64,000 nt of DNA. It comes from Chitinimonas prasina. GTDB lineage: Bacteria > Pseudomonadota > Gammaproteobacteria > Burkholderiales > Chitinimonadaceae. This document shows, in pieces, positions 51,082 to 62,459 of the stretch. The first letter of the stretch is position 1, and every line of letters begins with the position of its first letter. The translations under genes were made by a program, and so were the position numbers. The stretch covers positions 1,268,117 through 1,332,116 of the forward strand of contig NZ_BSOG01000001.1 of assembly GCF_030160395.1 (NCBI RefSeq), read 5' to 3'. Below the pieces are notes generated by a model. The model saw nothing but the letters and a program-made list of their open reading frames with translations. It searched no databases and was not told the origin of the DNA.

Positions 51082-52482
51082 ATGACCTTACCCGCCGAAG
51101 ACTTTTGGCCGAGCTGCCTTGCCCGGTTCGCCGAAGAATTGTCTGCGCAGCAGTTCAACACGTGGATCAAGCCGCTGGCCTGCTCTGTGGAGAACGAGGC
51201 GGTGTCGCTGTACGCGCCCAACCAGTTCTCGCTTCAATTCGTCAAAGATCGCTTCCTCGTCCGTATCGAAAAATACGCCGCCGAATACTTTGGCGAGCTG
51301 GCCCACACCATCGAACTGACGGTGGGCAAAGCCCAGACTGCGCGCCCTGCCGCCGCCAGTACCAGCAGCAACAGCGCCGGCCGCAACGAAACCGCAGCGC
51401 CCCAGGCCCAAGCCACCACCGCCAAGCCCACCCCGCTGCGGTCGCTGGCCATGGCCAACGAGACCACCCGTCTCAACCCCAATTTCACCTTCGAGACCCT
51501 GGTAACCGGTAAGGCCAACCAGTTGGCCCGTGCTGCCGCCATCCAGATAGGCGAAAACCCCGGCACGGCCTACAACCCCCTGTTTGTCTACGGTGGCGTG
51601 GGCTTGGGCAAGACTCACCTGATCCAGGCCATAGGCAACCTGGTGCACCAGCACCGGCCCGACGCCAAGATCCGCTACATCCATGCCGAGCGCTATGTGG
51701 CCGATGTGGTGCGGGCCTATCAGCACAAGTCTTTCGACGAGTTCAAGCGTTACTACCACTCGCTCGATCTGCTGCTGATCGATGACATCCAGTTCTTCTC
51801 GGGCAAGAACCGCACGCAGGAAGAGTTCTTCTATGCGTTCAACGCCCTGATCGAAGGCCATCGCCAGGTCATCATCACCTCGGACCGCTATCCCAAGGAG
51901 ATCGAGGGCATAGAAGACCGGCTGATCTCGCGCTTTGGCTGGGGCCTGACCGTGGCCATCGAACCGCCCGAGCTGGAAATGCGGGTGGCGATTCTGCACA
52001 AGAAAGCCGAATCGGAAGGTTTCAAGCTGGAATCCAGCGTCTCCTTCTTCATCGCCAAGCACATACGCTCCAATGTGCGCGAGCTGGAAGGCGCGCTCAA
52101 GCGGGTGCTGGCCTATTCGCGCTTCACCGGCGAGCAGATCACCCTGGAAGTCGCCAAGGAAGCCCTCAAGGACATCCTGGCCTCGGGCAACAAACTGATC
52201 TCGGTGGAAAACATCCAGAAGACAGTGGCCGACTTCTACAAGATCAAGGTGGCGGACATGCACTCCAAGAAGCGCACCCGCGATATCGCCCGCCCCCGCC
52301 AGATCGCCATGGCACTGGCCAAGGACCTGACCCAGATGAGCCTGCCGGCCATAGGCGAAGCGTTTGGCGGCCGCGATCACACCACCGTGCTGCATGCCTG
52401 CAAGACCATTGCAGCGTTGCGCCAAGGCGACGCCACCATGAACCACGATTACAACGTTTTGGCGCAGATACTGCGCAACTGA
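51082..52482 (+). CDS. dnaA: Chromosomal replication initiator DnaA
   Basis: 466 residues with all four domains: DnaB-interacting domain I ([25 protein letters not shown]), a Ser/Ala/Gln-rich linker (about 85-130), the AAA+ domain with [13 protein letters not shown] Walker A and [13 protein letters not shown] Walker B, and domain IV with the DnaA signature ([37 protein letters not shown]). It binds DnaA boxes present on both flanks of the gene. Confidence 0.98.
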   Translation: MTLPAEDFWPSCLARFAEELSAQQFNTWIKPLACSVENEAVSLYAPNQFSLQFVKDRFLVRIEKYAAEYFGELAHTIELTVGKAQTARPAAASTSSNSAGRNETAAPQAQATTAKPTPLRSLAMANETTRLNPNFTFETLVTGKANQLARAAAIQIGENPGTAYNPLFVYGGVGLGKTHLIQAIGNLVHQHRPDAKIRYIHAERYVADVVRAYQHKSFDEFKRYYHSLDLLLIDDIQFFSGKNRTQEEFFYAFNALIEGHRQVIITSDRYPKEIEGIEDRLISRFGWGLTVAIEPPELEMRVAILHKKAESEGFKLESSVSFFIAKHIRSNVRELEGALKRVLAYSRFTGEQITLEVAKEALKDILASGNKLISVENIQKTVADFYKIKVADMHSKKRTRDIARPRQIAMALAKDLTQMSLPAIGEAFGGRDHTTVLHACKTIAALRQGDATMNHDYNVLAQILRN

Positions 52483-52508
52483 ACACAACGGGATAACAAT
52501 GCATCAAA

Positions 52509-52640
52509 TGTGGATAAGCTGGCGTACCGAGTTGAGGCAAAATTCGGGACACAATTCATACACAACAGCGTAGCAGAGCTGTCCACAAGGCAAAAAAGCG
52601 GCAAGTTGTTGAAAAGTAAGCGCAAGCAGACTTATCCACA
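52509..52640. promoter_or_regulatory. DnaA boxes between dnaA and dnaN (probable oriC part)
   Basis: TGTGGATAA at 52509-52517 and TTATCCACA at 52632-52640 are perfect boxes in opposite orientation, with a TGTCCACA variant near 52580 and AT-rich DNA after 52640. Together with the boxes before dnaA they mark the replication origin zone. Confidence 0.7.
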
Positions 52641-52685
52641 GAAAACGGTCGCTCTTATTTATCTATCTTCAGGAACTACTCTATT

Positions 52686-53792
52686 ATGTTGCTGATACAA
52701 GCAGAACGCGATTCCCTCCTCAAACCGCTGACTACCGTCACCGGCATCGTCGAACGTCGCCACACCCTGCCCATCCTGTCGAACGTGCTGATTGCCAAGC
52801 AAGACGGCCAGCTGACCTTCCTGGCAACTGACCTGGAAATCCAGATCACCACCCAGCACGCCAGCAATGAAGGGGGTGACTTCCAGTTCACCGTATCAGC
52901 CAAGAAGTTCCAGGACATACTGCGAGCCATGCCTGATGGCTCTACCGTCAGCCTGGACCAGGACGACAGCCGTCTCACGGTGAAAGCCGGCAAGAGCCGC
53001 TTCAACCTGCAGACCCTGCCAGCACCGGATTTCCCCAAGCTCGCCATCGACACCAACGTCAAGAGTGTGATCAAGCTGCCGCAAAGCCAGCTCAAGCAGC
53101 TGATTGCCCGCGTGCAGTACGCCATGGCGCATCAGGACATCCGCTACTACCTCAACGGCCTGTTCATGCTGACCGAGGGCAATTCGTTCAAGCTGGTGGC
53201 CACAGACGGCCATCGCCTGGCTTTTGTCTCCAGCGATCTGGAAAACGCAGTTGAGCGCAATGAAGTGATCCTGCCGCGCAAGACCATCGTGGAGCTGTAC
53301 AAGCTGCTGGCCGATATCGACGACGATGTCACCATCGAAATTGCGCAGAACCAGGTGAAGTTTGCCTTTGGCAATATCGTCATCCACAGCAAGGTGGTAG
53401 ACGGCAAGTTCCCCGACTACAACCGCGTGGTGCCGACCGGCAACGACAAGCTGGTACCGCTGAACCGCGCCCAACTGCTGGCATCGCTGCAGCGTGCCGC
53501 CATCTTGTCGAACGAGAAATTCCGTGGTGTACGGCTGGTATTGAGCGACGGTACGCTCAAGATCATCTGCAACAACAGCGAGCAGGAAGAAGCCACCGAA
53601 GAGCTGGAGATCCCCTATCAGGGCGACCCGCTCGATATCGGCTTCAACATCGGCTACCTGCTTGATGTATTGACCAATCTGGACCACGAAGCCCTGGTGT
53701 TTGCCTTTGGCGACCATGCCACCAGCAGTACCCTGGTGACCGTGCCGGAAGAGCCCAACTTCAAATACGTTGTAATGCCCATGCGCATTTAA
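52686..53792 (+). CDS. dnaN: DNA polymerase III beta sliding clamp
   Basis: 368 residues in three similar clamp domains (MLLIQAERDSLLKPLTTVTGIVERRHTLPILSNVLI at the start, YVVMPMRI at the end, which forms part of the binding pocket). The ring tethers the polymerase to DNA. It follows dnaA; unlike in many bacteria, recF does not follow, and gyrB comes next. Confidence 0.97.
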   Translation: MLLIQAERDSLLKPLTTVTGIVERRHTLPILSNVLIAKQDGQLTFLATDLEIQITTQHASNEGGDFQFTVSAKKFQDILRAMPDGSTVSLDQDDSRLTVKAGKSRFNLQTLPAPDFPKLAIDTNVKSVIKLPQSQLKQLIARVQYAMAHQDIRYYLNGLFMLTEGNSFKLVATDGHRLAFVSSDLENAVERNEVILPRKTIVELYKLLADIDDDVTIEIAQNQVKFAFGNIVIHSKVVDGKFPDYNRVVPTGNDKLVPLNRAQLLASLQRAAILSNEKFRGVRLVLSDGTLKIICNNSEQEEATEELEIPYQGDPLDIGFNIGYLLDVLTNLDHEALVFAFGDHATSSTLVTVPEEPNFKYVVMPMRI

Positions 53793-53809
53793 GTGCGCCT
53801 AGCATTGCC

Positions 53810-53841
53810 AAGCCGGCTATCATGGCCGGCTTTGGTGTTTT
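53810..53841 (+). terminator. Intrinsic terminator after dnaN
   Basis: AAGCCGGC-TATCATG-GCCGGCTT followed by TGGTGTTTTT, 18 bases after the dnaN stop. Confidence 0.8.
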
Positions 53842-53923
53842 TATCAGTACAGCGGCAGGCCGCCGCAAACCGTTGCAAACCACGGTTGCTGGCCACAGCC
53901 GATAGCTCCAGGTGGATAGGTAG

Positions 53924-56320
<2,397 letters not shown>

Positions 56321-56966
56321 GGTGCGTAGTGTTGTCGGGTGCCACAGTTAGTGAAAGCCGTGCCAAGTTAGTGAAAAATCTGTGACACAGTTGTTGAAAA
56401 GCCCTCACTTCGAGGGCTTCTTCTTGGAGTTCGCCTTTGGCCCTCGAGTGCGTCATGTGCTTGTGAAGCCGACGTACTAGCCGCCCGCCAAGCACGCCAC
56501 GTAGCCTGAGCGGTGTCGCTACTCCGCCTTGGGCTGACATACCTCGCCCAGAGTGGCCGCCCATTCAAGCAGTACATCCGGAGCAGCCTCCTGCTGTAAG
56601 CGATGGTGACCGCGTACGGCCAGAGACCGTGCGACAGCGTCGAGTGACTGCTTTTCGGCCTCAGCGGTCGTAGATGCTTACGGCCACATGTGTCCGCTCA
56701 TGGGTAGGTTGCAGGCATGAGTGAAATTTATCAGGATGCCGCCGTCAGCTTGGGTATGCGAAGGTCTATCTGTGCGGGTTAGACTCACACCTGTTGAAGT
56801 GGTGTTGGCGAGTCTCGCTGAGGCGTGTCAGTGCTAACTACAAATATGCGGATGCCAAGTATGAAAATTCAATTCAAATTCATATGGATATTGGCATGAA
56901 GCATATCGCCATTCTTATCAATATACGGACCCATGCGTCCGTTGAATAACTGTTAGGCATCACAGC
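56321..56966. other. Accessory spacer downstream of gyrB
   Basis: About 645 bases without a supported gene. It holds three tandem repeats at 56338-56402, GC-rich open fragments on the minus strand without starts (56405-56677), and an AT-rich stretch (56830-56960) with nested inverted repeats ending GTTAGGC just before the next gene, similar to the 3' end of an integron attC site. Confidence 0.5.
56338..56402. repeat. Three tandem repeats, transposon-end-like
   Basis: CACAGTTAGTGAAA (56344), CCAAGTTAGTGAAA (56363) and CACAGTTGTTGAAA (56386), spaced 19-23 bases, beginning 18 bases after the gyrB stop. Multiple phased repeats are typical of IS21-like or Tn7-like ends. No transposase follows. 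Confidence 0.5.
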
Positions 56967-57410
56967 ATGCGCGCCACAAGCTCTTCTTGGAAGCATCTTG
57001 ATCCTCCCGCCACAAGGGAGCAGCTCGGATTTGAGGCTCTATTCACTGACGAAGAGGCCGAACGACTGATGCTTGGACTCGTGCCCGAACAGATGGAAGA
57101 CAAGTGGTTCATCTACTACGAGGATAGTTGGCTTCGCTTCCACCGTAGCTGGACTGGTGTCTTTATCTACGGCTTGCGCCTGGAAGGCTCGTCGGACGGG
57201 GTCCGGGTGATTGATTCCTGGGTCAATCGCAATACGGAGCAATACGCTGCACAGGACACTGACTACGATCGCAAGCTTGTGCGTTTCATCATTGACGCGT
57301 TCTTGCTTAAAACGCCGGGGACTACATTTCCAATGCCACCCGGTAATCCTGCTGCGCGGCCCCAGCGTTGTGCAACACTCTTTAGCCGGTCGCGCATACC
57401 CGGGGAATGA
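56967..57410 (+). CDS. Hypothetical protein in an integron-type cassette
   Basis: 147 residues. The middle (EQMEDKWFIYYEDSWLRFHRSWTGVFIYGLRLEGSSDGVRVIDSWVNRN) looks like a small conserved globular domain; the last 30 residues (PGNPAARPQRC...) are low-complexity. The gene starts 14 bases after GTTAGGC and is followed within 93 bases by a clear attC site, so it forms a gene cassette. No ribosome site is visible, as is common in cassettes. No known function; such cassette proteins are often adaptive, for example toxin, immunity or phage-defence parts. Confidence 0.55.
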   Translation: MRATSSSWKHLDPPATREQLGFEALFTDEEAERLMLGLVPEQMEDKWFIYYEDSWLRFHRSWTGVFIYGLRLEGSSDGVRVIDSWVNRNTEQYAAQDTDYDRKLVRFIIDAFLLKTPGTTFPMPPGNPAARPQRCATLFSRSRIPGE

Positions 57411-57502
57411 TTCGCACAGGTGGCCAGATTTACATCCCAAGCCAGGCAGTCGCGATGTTATGCGCAAGTGCAAATGATGGAAGTTTTGGTAGCGACAGCG
57501 CT

Positions 57503-57559
57503 GCCTAACCCGAAGTTGCAGCCGACGCCTAGCGGCGCGGCTGAAGGCAATCGTTAGTG
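57503..57559 (+). repeat. Integron attC recombination site
   Basis: R'' box GCCTAAC (57503-57509), R' box GTTAGTG (57553-57559), and between them CAGCCG-A-CGCC-TAGC-GGCG-CGGCTG, which pairs perfectly except for one extrahelical A. That single bulged base is the hallmark by which integron integrases choose the recombined strand. The layout closely follows the aadA-type attC. Confidence 0.8.
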
Positions 57560-57573
57560 CGTGCGAGCCAAAT

Positions 57574-57969
57574 ATGAATATGAAGCTGTCCATTTCCCTG
57601 ATCCAGGACTTGCGGTATCACAGCCGAATGTCCTCAATGCCCTTCAGATACTGCGTCAGCTTCGACGAACCATGCATTGTCCTTGGTCGGATGGACGTCA
57701 ATATGTGTAGCCTGCAGAACGTGAACAAGGAAGAGATCCAAATAGGCTATTCGACGTGCATCCTCCGAATCCACGATGTGGAGACACTTGTCGGGCCCGA
57801 CGTGCCGCTTGTCACGATGGCTGACGCACTTGAAGATGAAGAAGACCTTGGGGTACTCATCCCAGGCACCTATGACGTTCATGCGGCAGTGACGGTGTTT
57901 GTGAAGGAACCAAACTGCGGCGTAAAGGCTAGATCCTTACGCTCGTCCCTTCGCTTGGTGTTGCCGTGA
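57574..57969 (+). CDS. Hypothetical protein in the following cassette
   Basis: 131 residues starting 14 bases after the attC site, the usual cassette position. No signal peptide or membrane helix; acidic stretch ADALEDEEDLGVLIPGTYDVHAAVTVFVKE. I do not recognise it. It is followed within 10 bases by CCCTAACCCCTCCATCGAGC, which looks like the left half of another attC. An alternative minus-strand frame (57634-57882) is less likely, given the cassette context. Confidence 0.45.
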   Translation: MNMKLSISLIQDLRYHSRMSSMPFRYCVSFDEPCIVLGRMDVNMCSLQNVNKEEIQIGYSTCILRIHDVETLVGPDVPLVTMADALEDEEDLGVLIPGTYDVHAAVTVFVKEPNCGVKARSLRSSLRLVLP

Positions 57970-57976
57970 ATACGCA

Positions 57977-58018
57977 CCCTAACCCCTCCATCGAGCGCAG
58001 GGAACCATGGGGTTAGGT
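57977..58018 (+). repeat. attC-like left half, interrupted
   Basis: CCCTAACCCC...GGGGTTAGGT forms a 10-base inverted pair with a GTTAGGT R'-type end. The inner hairpin is short, and the right part merges into the REP-like element that starts at 58015, so the attC may have been broken by that insertion. Confidence 0.4.
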
Positions 58019-58068
58019 CTTGTATTTTGTATACTCGAAACAGCCTTGGAATGCAAAATACAAGACCT
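58015..58068. repeat. REP-like hairpin (copy B)
   Basis: AGGTCTTGTATTTTGTAT and ATGCAAAATACAAGACCT, 18-base arms with one mismatch, 18-base loop. Same family as the hairpin at 6655-6716. Confidence 0.7.
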
Positions 58069-58243
58069 GATCCTATGCTTTGCGGGCCAAAGTAAAATTG
58101 CTAACTCTGCTCCTTGAAGGGAGTTTCCGATAAACCATGCCACATTAAGGGTTGCGCAAATCGTGCGGTTTCTAACATTAACTTGTGTGCGCACCACTAT
58201 GGCTTCCCTTGGCTATAGGTCGAATCTTTCAGTTAAATAAATC

Positions 58244-58744
58244 ATGTTGATCACTTCATATAGAACTCAATATAAACAATCTGCCATTGGGTATATTTTC
58301 GCTATGGCCTTAGGCGGTTTTATGCTATTTGATGCCTCTGCAGAGATGGTTATACTGGGTATTTCTATAGGGTTCATTTGTTTCTTAATTTCATATTTTA
58401 AAGAATGGGAATTGATCAAGACATTGCATTGGAAACCGGAAGAAGATGAACTTGAATACAAGGTGACCCAGTGTTGGAATGGATATAGACGTGAACGATG
58501 GAAGATGCGATTCGGTAGTATTCGGGTCGTTACAATCTACCGGAGGCGGCAATTTCTTGGTGATACCGAGCTCCATATGTCGCTTAAGGACGTACGTGGG
58601 CGGAAGAAGCGGATAAATCTGACGGGATTCTCCCATTCGGAGATCAAGGCGCTTGTCGATCAAATCAATATTGCAGTGCCGAATGTTATCCTCCGTAGGA
58701 TGAGCCTCCTTGAATATGGCATTGAGCGCGATCCTACAGAATGA
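58244..58744 (+). CDS. Small membrane protein with cytoplasmic domain
   Basis: 166 residues with two adjacent membrane helices (about 14-31 and 34-52), then a cytoplasmic part rich in charged residues (YRRERWKMRFGSIRVVTIYRRRQFLGDTELHMSL). The layout resembles PH-like or bPH2 membrane proteins of unknown role. AT-rich codon use unlike the core genes suggests transfer. The start has no clear ribosome site. Not recognised. Confidence 0.5.
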   Translation: MLITSYRTQYKQSAIGYIFAMALGGFMLFDASAEMVILGISIGFICFLISYFKEWELIKTLHWKPEEDELEYKVTQCWNGYRRERWKMRFGSIRVVTIYRRRQFLGDTELHMSLKDVRGRKKRINLTGFSHSEIKALVDQINIAVPNVILRRMSLLEYGIERDPTE

Positions 58745-58972
58745 ATGGCGTGGTGAGTTGGCGAATCCAAGCAGCGTTTCTTTGCAAAGATTTTATGACG
58801 GGCAGTGAAGCATGCCTTGCGTAATCGTTGCGCTGCGGTACGGTGAATCGACGCTCTATCTGCTAGACTAGGCTTTCTTTAGACTTGCCACGCCGTGACT
58901 GCCATGTTTCATCTATTACGCTATCCCATCGGAGGTGCAACGGATTTCTAGGTGCTTAACCTGGAGATTCCG

Positions 58973-59479
58973 ATGCAACAGAAATACCAACCGCCCCCGG
59001 CCTTTGACGGCTGTTTCGGTTGCCTTGTCGTGCGCCCAAACCATACTTTCTTTCACCTCGCTAGGCCTGATCTGGCGAGCCTGGCGCAGGAAGTAGCGTT
59101 TTGGACTGTCCATAATTGCATCAGCTTTAACCCTTGCACTGTCATGCATGCCTGGTCGCCGAGCGGAAAATCGCTGGATGTGCTTGCACTGGCGGCCTAT
59201 GGCAGGGGATTACGTAAACGCGCGGAACGCCCTGCTTGTTGGCCACGCTTTCGTCGGGGAGCTATCCCTGGTACAGGAAAGGGTAGCGGCTGGTGCGGTT
59301 TCCGATATCCCAAAACCCAGTCTGAGCGGAAAGCGCACGCCCTAGTAATGCCTGAAGAAGGCGAACCGCCAGTTCGAGCAGTGCGGCAGCCTCAGTACCT
59401 ACCGAATGCTTGGGATGATGACTTACGCACCACCCAGCGCTGCTGGAAGCGCTATCGGCGTCAACAGTACCGGGCTTAG
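58973..59479 (+). pseudogene. Probable frameshifted hypothetical gene
   Basis: ATG 58973 has GGAG seven bases upstream. The first frame reads well to about 59207 (SPSGKSLDVLALAAYGRG) and then turns into Arg/Trp/Cys-rich sequence up to 59479. The next frame, entered at the GGGG run 59207-59211, gives GDYVNARNALLVGHAFVGELSLVQERVAAGAV, a natural-looking continuation ending at 59345. A one-base slip in the G run would explain both. A minus-strand frame (58916-59149) is an alternative. Family unknown. Confidence 0.35.
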
Positions 59480-59501
59480 GCTGGCGTGCTGGTAATGACT
59501 T

Positions 59502-59527
59502 CGTGGCATGGGGAGCCCCATGCCACG
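59502..59527. terminator. Bidirectional hairpin between convergent genes
   Basis: CGTGGCATGGGG-AG-CCCCATGCCACG, perfect 12-base arms, followed by TTGTTT on the plus strand, between the broken gene and the DUF5713-like gene. Confidence 0.65.
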
Positions 59528-59567
59528 TTGTTTACCCCTGCTGGTTGGCTTGAGCTGCCTAAGCAGC

Positions 59568-59909
59568 TTACCAATCCCTTGTTGCAATCAGTTCCTCGAC
59601 GTCTGCCTCGGCAAAACCATAGGCTTTCGCGATGTTCGCGAAGTCTTCGGCAATGGCTTCTCGTGCCGCTGTTTCAATTTCACTATCGCGTTCGTCGAAC
59701 TCCTCTTGCAGGTCATTGAACTTGTCGGTGGCTGCATGCGTTAAGGCGTAGAGCTCGCTGAGGTTCGATGGACTGCTTTTTTCGATCTCCCTGCATAGAT
59801 CAATCAGTATGCTTTCGCCTTTCTTTACCAGATCATCGGGGAAATATGAGTCACGATACATTTCCTTAAGAAAAGCATAACTCGCCATCGTCGTATTGCT
59901 GAGGTTCAT
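59568..59909 (-). CDS. DUF5713-like small acidic protein
   Basis: 113 residues, acidic and helical. MASYAFLKEMYRDSYFPDDLVKKGESILIDLCREIE is the block I associate with DUF5713 proteins; the rest is Glu/Asp-rich (DLQEEFDERDSEIETAAREAIAEDF). The start may be M1 or M8. No catalytic motif. Divergent from the ADP-ribosylglycohydrolase gene across 109 bases. Function unknown; soluble proteins of this kind are often immunity or housekeeping partners. Confidence 0.6.
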   Translation of the reverse strand: MNLSNTTMASYAFLKEMYRDSYFPDDLVKKGESILIDLCREIEKSSPSNLSELYALTHAATDKFNDLQEEFDERDSEIETAAREAIAEDFANIAKAYGFAEADVEELIATRDW

Positions 59910-60018
59910 GAAATCTCCAAAGATAATGATGTGTGGCGCTGGGCTTGATCAACAAGGGGCCAGATTCTGGATATTGAAACGCCTTGGGGGATAGTTCAAG
60001 GCCTCCCCATACCTAAGC

Positions 60019-60960
60019 ATGGCTTATATGAAACATACCCGTTCCGAAAGAATTCAGGGCGCGCTTTGGGGCCTATTGGTAGGTGATGCGCTTGGCGTTC
60101 CCTACGAGTTCAATGCGCCTGATCTGATTCCGGTATCGGAGGCGATAGAGTTTGACCCGCCTGCTGATTTTCGCCGCTCTCACAGCGCCGTGCCATCTGG
60201 CACCTGGAGCGATGACGGGGCGCATGCGCTTTGTTTATTGGCGTCCTTGCTGCAATGCGGTCGACTGGATCCGGCCGATCTGATGCGGCGGCTACATGAC
60301 TGGTATGAGTCGGGGTATATGGCGGTGGACCAGCGTGTGTTCGATGTGGGCGTGCAAACCTCTCGGGCATTGGCGGCGTTTCGGGCTGGCGTGCCAGCAC
60401 TTGATGCGGGGCCTGCTGGCGCGCGTGACAACGGCAACGGTTCTTTGATGCGGGTGCTGCCTTTGGCGCTGTGGCATAAGGGTAGCGATGCCGAATTGGT
60501 TGCCGATGCCCGATTGCAGTCCAGGGTGACGCACGGCCACGCCCGTGCCCAGCTATGCTGCGCGCTCTATTGCTTATGGGCCCGGGCGATATTGAACGAG
60601 GTGGACGAACCTTGGACTTATGCCGTTGCTGTGCTGCGCACTATGTGTGGTGATGGGTCGGAGGAACAGGCTGAGCTGGAGTTCTATATCCGCCCTGATG
60701 ATGAGATGGACGGGCGCGGTAGCAGCTATGTGGTGGATAGCCTGCGATCTGCCCGCACTGCGCTGGCTGCAGATGGCTATGAGGCAGTGGTTCGTGCCGC
60801 TATACGGCTTGGCAACGATACCGATACGACGGCCTGTCTGGCTGGTGGATTGGCCGGGTTGCGCGGTGGGCTGGACGATATACCGCTGCGTTGGCGGGAA
60901 AAGCTGCGTGGCAGGGCGTTGTTTCTGCCCTTGCTGGAGCAGCTATTGCAGCGGGGTTGA
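60019..60960 (+). CDS. ADP-ribosylglycohydrolase family protein
   Basis: 313 residues, whole domain. N-terminal GALWGLLVGDALGVPYEF, the first metal site in GTWSDDGAHALCLL (SDD, with Gly where DraG has Thr), DNGNGSLMRVLP, and the second metal site GNDTDTTACLAGGLAG at the C-terminus. These enzymes remove ADP-ribose from proteins, nucleic acids or small molecules using two Mg ions. No ADP-ribosyltransferase gene is nearby, so the target is unknown. The start could also be ATG 60028. Confidence 0.88.
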   Translation: MAYMKHTRSERIQGALWGLLVGDALGVPYEFNAPDLIPVSEAIEFDPPADFRRSHSAVPSGTWSDDGAHALCLLASLLQCGRLDPADLMRRLHDWYESGYMAVDQRVFDVGVQTSRALAAFRAGVPALDAGPAGARDNGNGSLMRVLPLALWHKGSDAELVADARLQSRVTHGHARAQLCCALYCLWARAILNEVDEPWTYAVAVLRTMCGDGSEEQAELEFYIRPDDEMDGRGSSYVVDSLRSARTALAADGYEAVVRAAIRLGNDTDTTACLAGGLAGLRGGLDDIPLRWREKLRGRALFLPLLEQLLQRG

Positions 60961-61264
60961 ATAGGCGCAGGGTGGCATGGCTCCACGTGAAACCCGATCC
61001 AGCAATCAATTGCCTGCGCTGGCGATGAAGGCTGCCCCAGATACGCCCTAGCGTTGGCCAACCGGGAAGGTCCACTCTAGGGTGCGCCTTGTGTTTCACC
61101 TGTGAGATCATGTTTCCTATATGAAACGTTACACAGCCTGTCGGCCAGGGCCACCCTGCCCGCCATGCTGGTATATCGTTGATTCCAAACACCGTGCCTG
61201 GGCCTGTGCTGGTCTGGCATGGTAACTGCTCAGTGCCTCGCCATCCCTCATTCAGGAGTGCTCC
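60961..61264. promoter_or_regulatory. prp operon upstream region with palindrome
   Basis: Spacer of 304 bases. GTTTCCTATATGAAAC (61112-61127) is a near-palindrome with perfect GTTTC/GAAAC arms, and TGTTTCAC occurs 20 bases earlier; a regulator of the propionate genes could bind here. No prpR gene lies in the window. Confidence 0.4.
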
Positions 61265-62149
61265 ATGTCCCAAGTCTCCGCCGGCCGTCGCTTTCGCGAT
61301 GCCGTTGCCGCCGAAGCCCCGTTGCAGATCGTGGGCGCCATCAATGCCTATGCGGCCATTCTGGCCGAGCATAGTGGCCATAAGGCTTTGTATGTGTCGG
61401 GTGGTGGGGTGGCGGCCAGCTCTTGCGGCATCCCCGATCTGGGCATTACCACGCTGGAAGACGTGCTGATTGATGTGCGGCGGATTACCGACCGCACCCA
61501 GCTGCCGGTGCTGGTGGATATCGATACCGGTTGGGGTGGTGCCTTCAATATTGCCCGTACCGTGCGCGAGATGATACGGGCCGGTGCGGCTGCTGTGCAT
61601 ATCGAGGACCAGGTGCTGGCCAAGCGTTGCGGGCACCGTCCGGGCAAGGCGATTGTGTCGGCCGACGAGATGGTGGATAGGGTGAAGGCGGCGGTGGATG
61701 CCAAGACCGATGCCGAGTTCGTGATCATGGCGCGTACCGATGCCTTGGCGGTGGAGGGCCTGGATGCGGCTATCGACCGGGCTTGCCGTTGCGTTGAGGC
61801 GGGGGCCGACATGATATTCCCCGAAGCCATGGAGAGCCTGGAGATGTACCAGCGCTTTGTGGAGGCGGTGAAGGTGCCGGTGCTGGCGAATATCACCGAG
61901 TTTGGCAAGACGCCGCTGTTTACCCGCGACGAGCTGGGCAGCGTGGGGGTGAGCATGATGCTGTATCCGCTGTCGGCCTTCCGCACCATGGCGCAGGCGG
62001 CCTTGCATAGCTACCAGACCATTGCGGCCGAGGGTACCCAGAAGAACTTGATAGACCGCATGCAGACCCGCATGGATCTGTATGAGCACCTGGGTTACCA
62101 CGAGTATGAGCAAAAGCTGGATGCGCTGTTTGCGCAGAGCGGGCAGTAA
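61265..62149 (+). CDS. prpB: 2-methylisocitrate lyase
   Basis: 294 residues from ATG 61265 with AGGAG eight bases upstream. PEP-mutase/isocitrate-lyase fold; the active-site loop [10 protein letters not shown] carries the catalytic Cys, DIDTGWGG and HIEDQ bind Mg. It splits 2-methylisocitrate to succinate and pyruvate in the methylcitrate cycle of propionate breakdown. prpC follows after 310 bases that contain a repeat, then acnD. Confidence 0.95.
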   Translation: MSQVSAGRRFRDAVAAEAPLQIVGAINAYAAILAEHSGHKALYVSGGGVAASSCGIPDLGITTLEDVLIDVRRITDRTQLPVLVDIDTGWGGAFNIARTVREMIRAGAAAVHIEDQVLAKRCGHRPGKAIVSADEMVDRVKAAVDAKTDAEFVIMARTDALAVEGLDAAIDRACRCVEAGADMIFPEAMESLEMYQRFVEAVKVPVLANITEFGKTPLFTRDELGSVGVSMMLYPLSAFRTMAQAALHSYQTIAAEGTQKNLIDRMQTRMDLYEHLGYHEYEQKLDALFAQSGQ

Positions 62150-62151
62150 GA

Positions 62152-62258
62152 GCGCCTAACAAAACCCTTCTGGCGTTGTTGTGCGAGCTTGCCGTACCCA
62201 CGTACTGTCTGCGCACGCACGCCTAGCCAGAACCGCTACGCTGGGTTTTGTTAGCCGC
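62152..62258. repeat. Palindromic repeat between prpB and prpC
   Basis: Outer arms CTAACAAAACCC (62156-62167) and GGGTTTTGTTAG (62243-62254) are exact complements; inner TTCTGGC/GCCAGAA also pairs. The 3' half is shared with 43151-43244, so it is a dispersed element. It starts right after the prpB stop and could moderate read-through to prpC. Confidence 0.75.
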
Positions 62259-62459
62259 TCTAAGCGCCGCTAGCTGTATCGGGGCGAGGCGGCCTGCCAG
62301 GCGCGGCGGCCTTGTCCAACCCGGCGGGGCGGCGCGATTCGCCCTACGGCGTGCTGCCAGTTTTGCCCTGGTGGCCAGTACGTTGCCCGCCGTTCAAGTT
62401 ACATCAGACCCAAGATCAATCTAACCCTGCCCGCCATTCGGGCCGTGAAGGAGTACAGC

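Noticed and set aside
56405-56677. Open minus-strand fragments after gyrB (e.g. EWAATLGEVCQPKAE and GPKANSKKKPSK endings)
   Set aside because: The composition looks gene-like, but there is no start codon, the frames change, and no family is recognised. At most this is a relic; too little to annotate as a gene.
56830-56960. Possible long attC before the first cassette gene
   Set aside because: It ends GTTAGGC and has nested inverted repeats, but a proper R'' box is missing, so it is only mentioned as attC-like.
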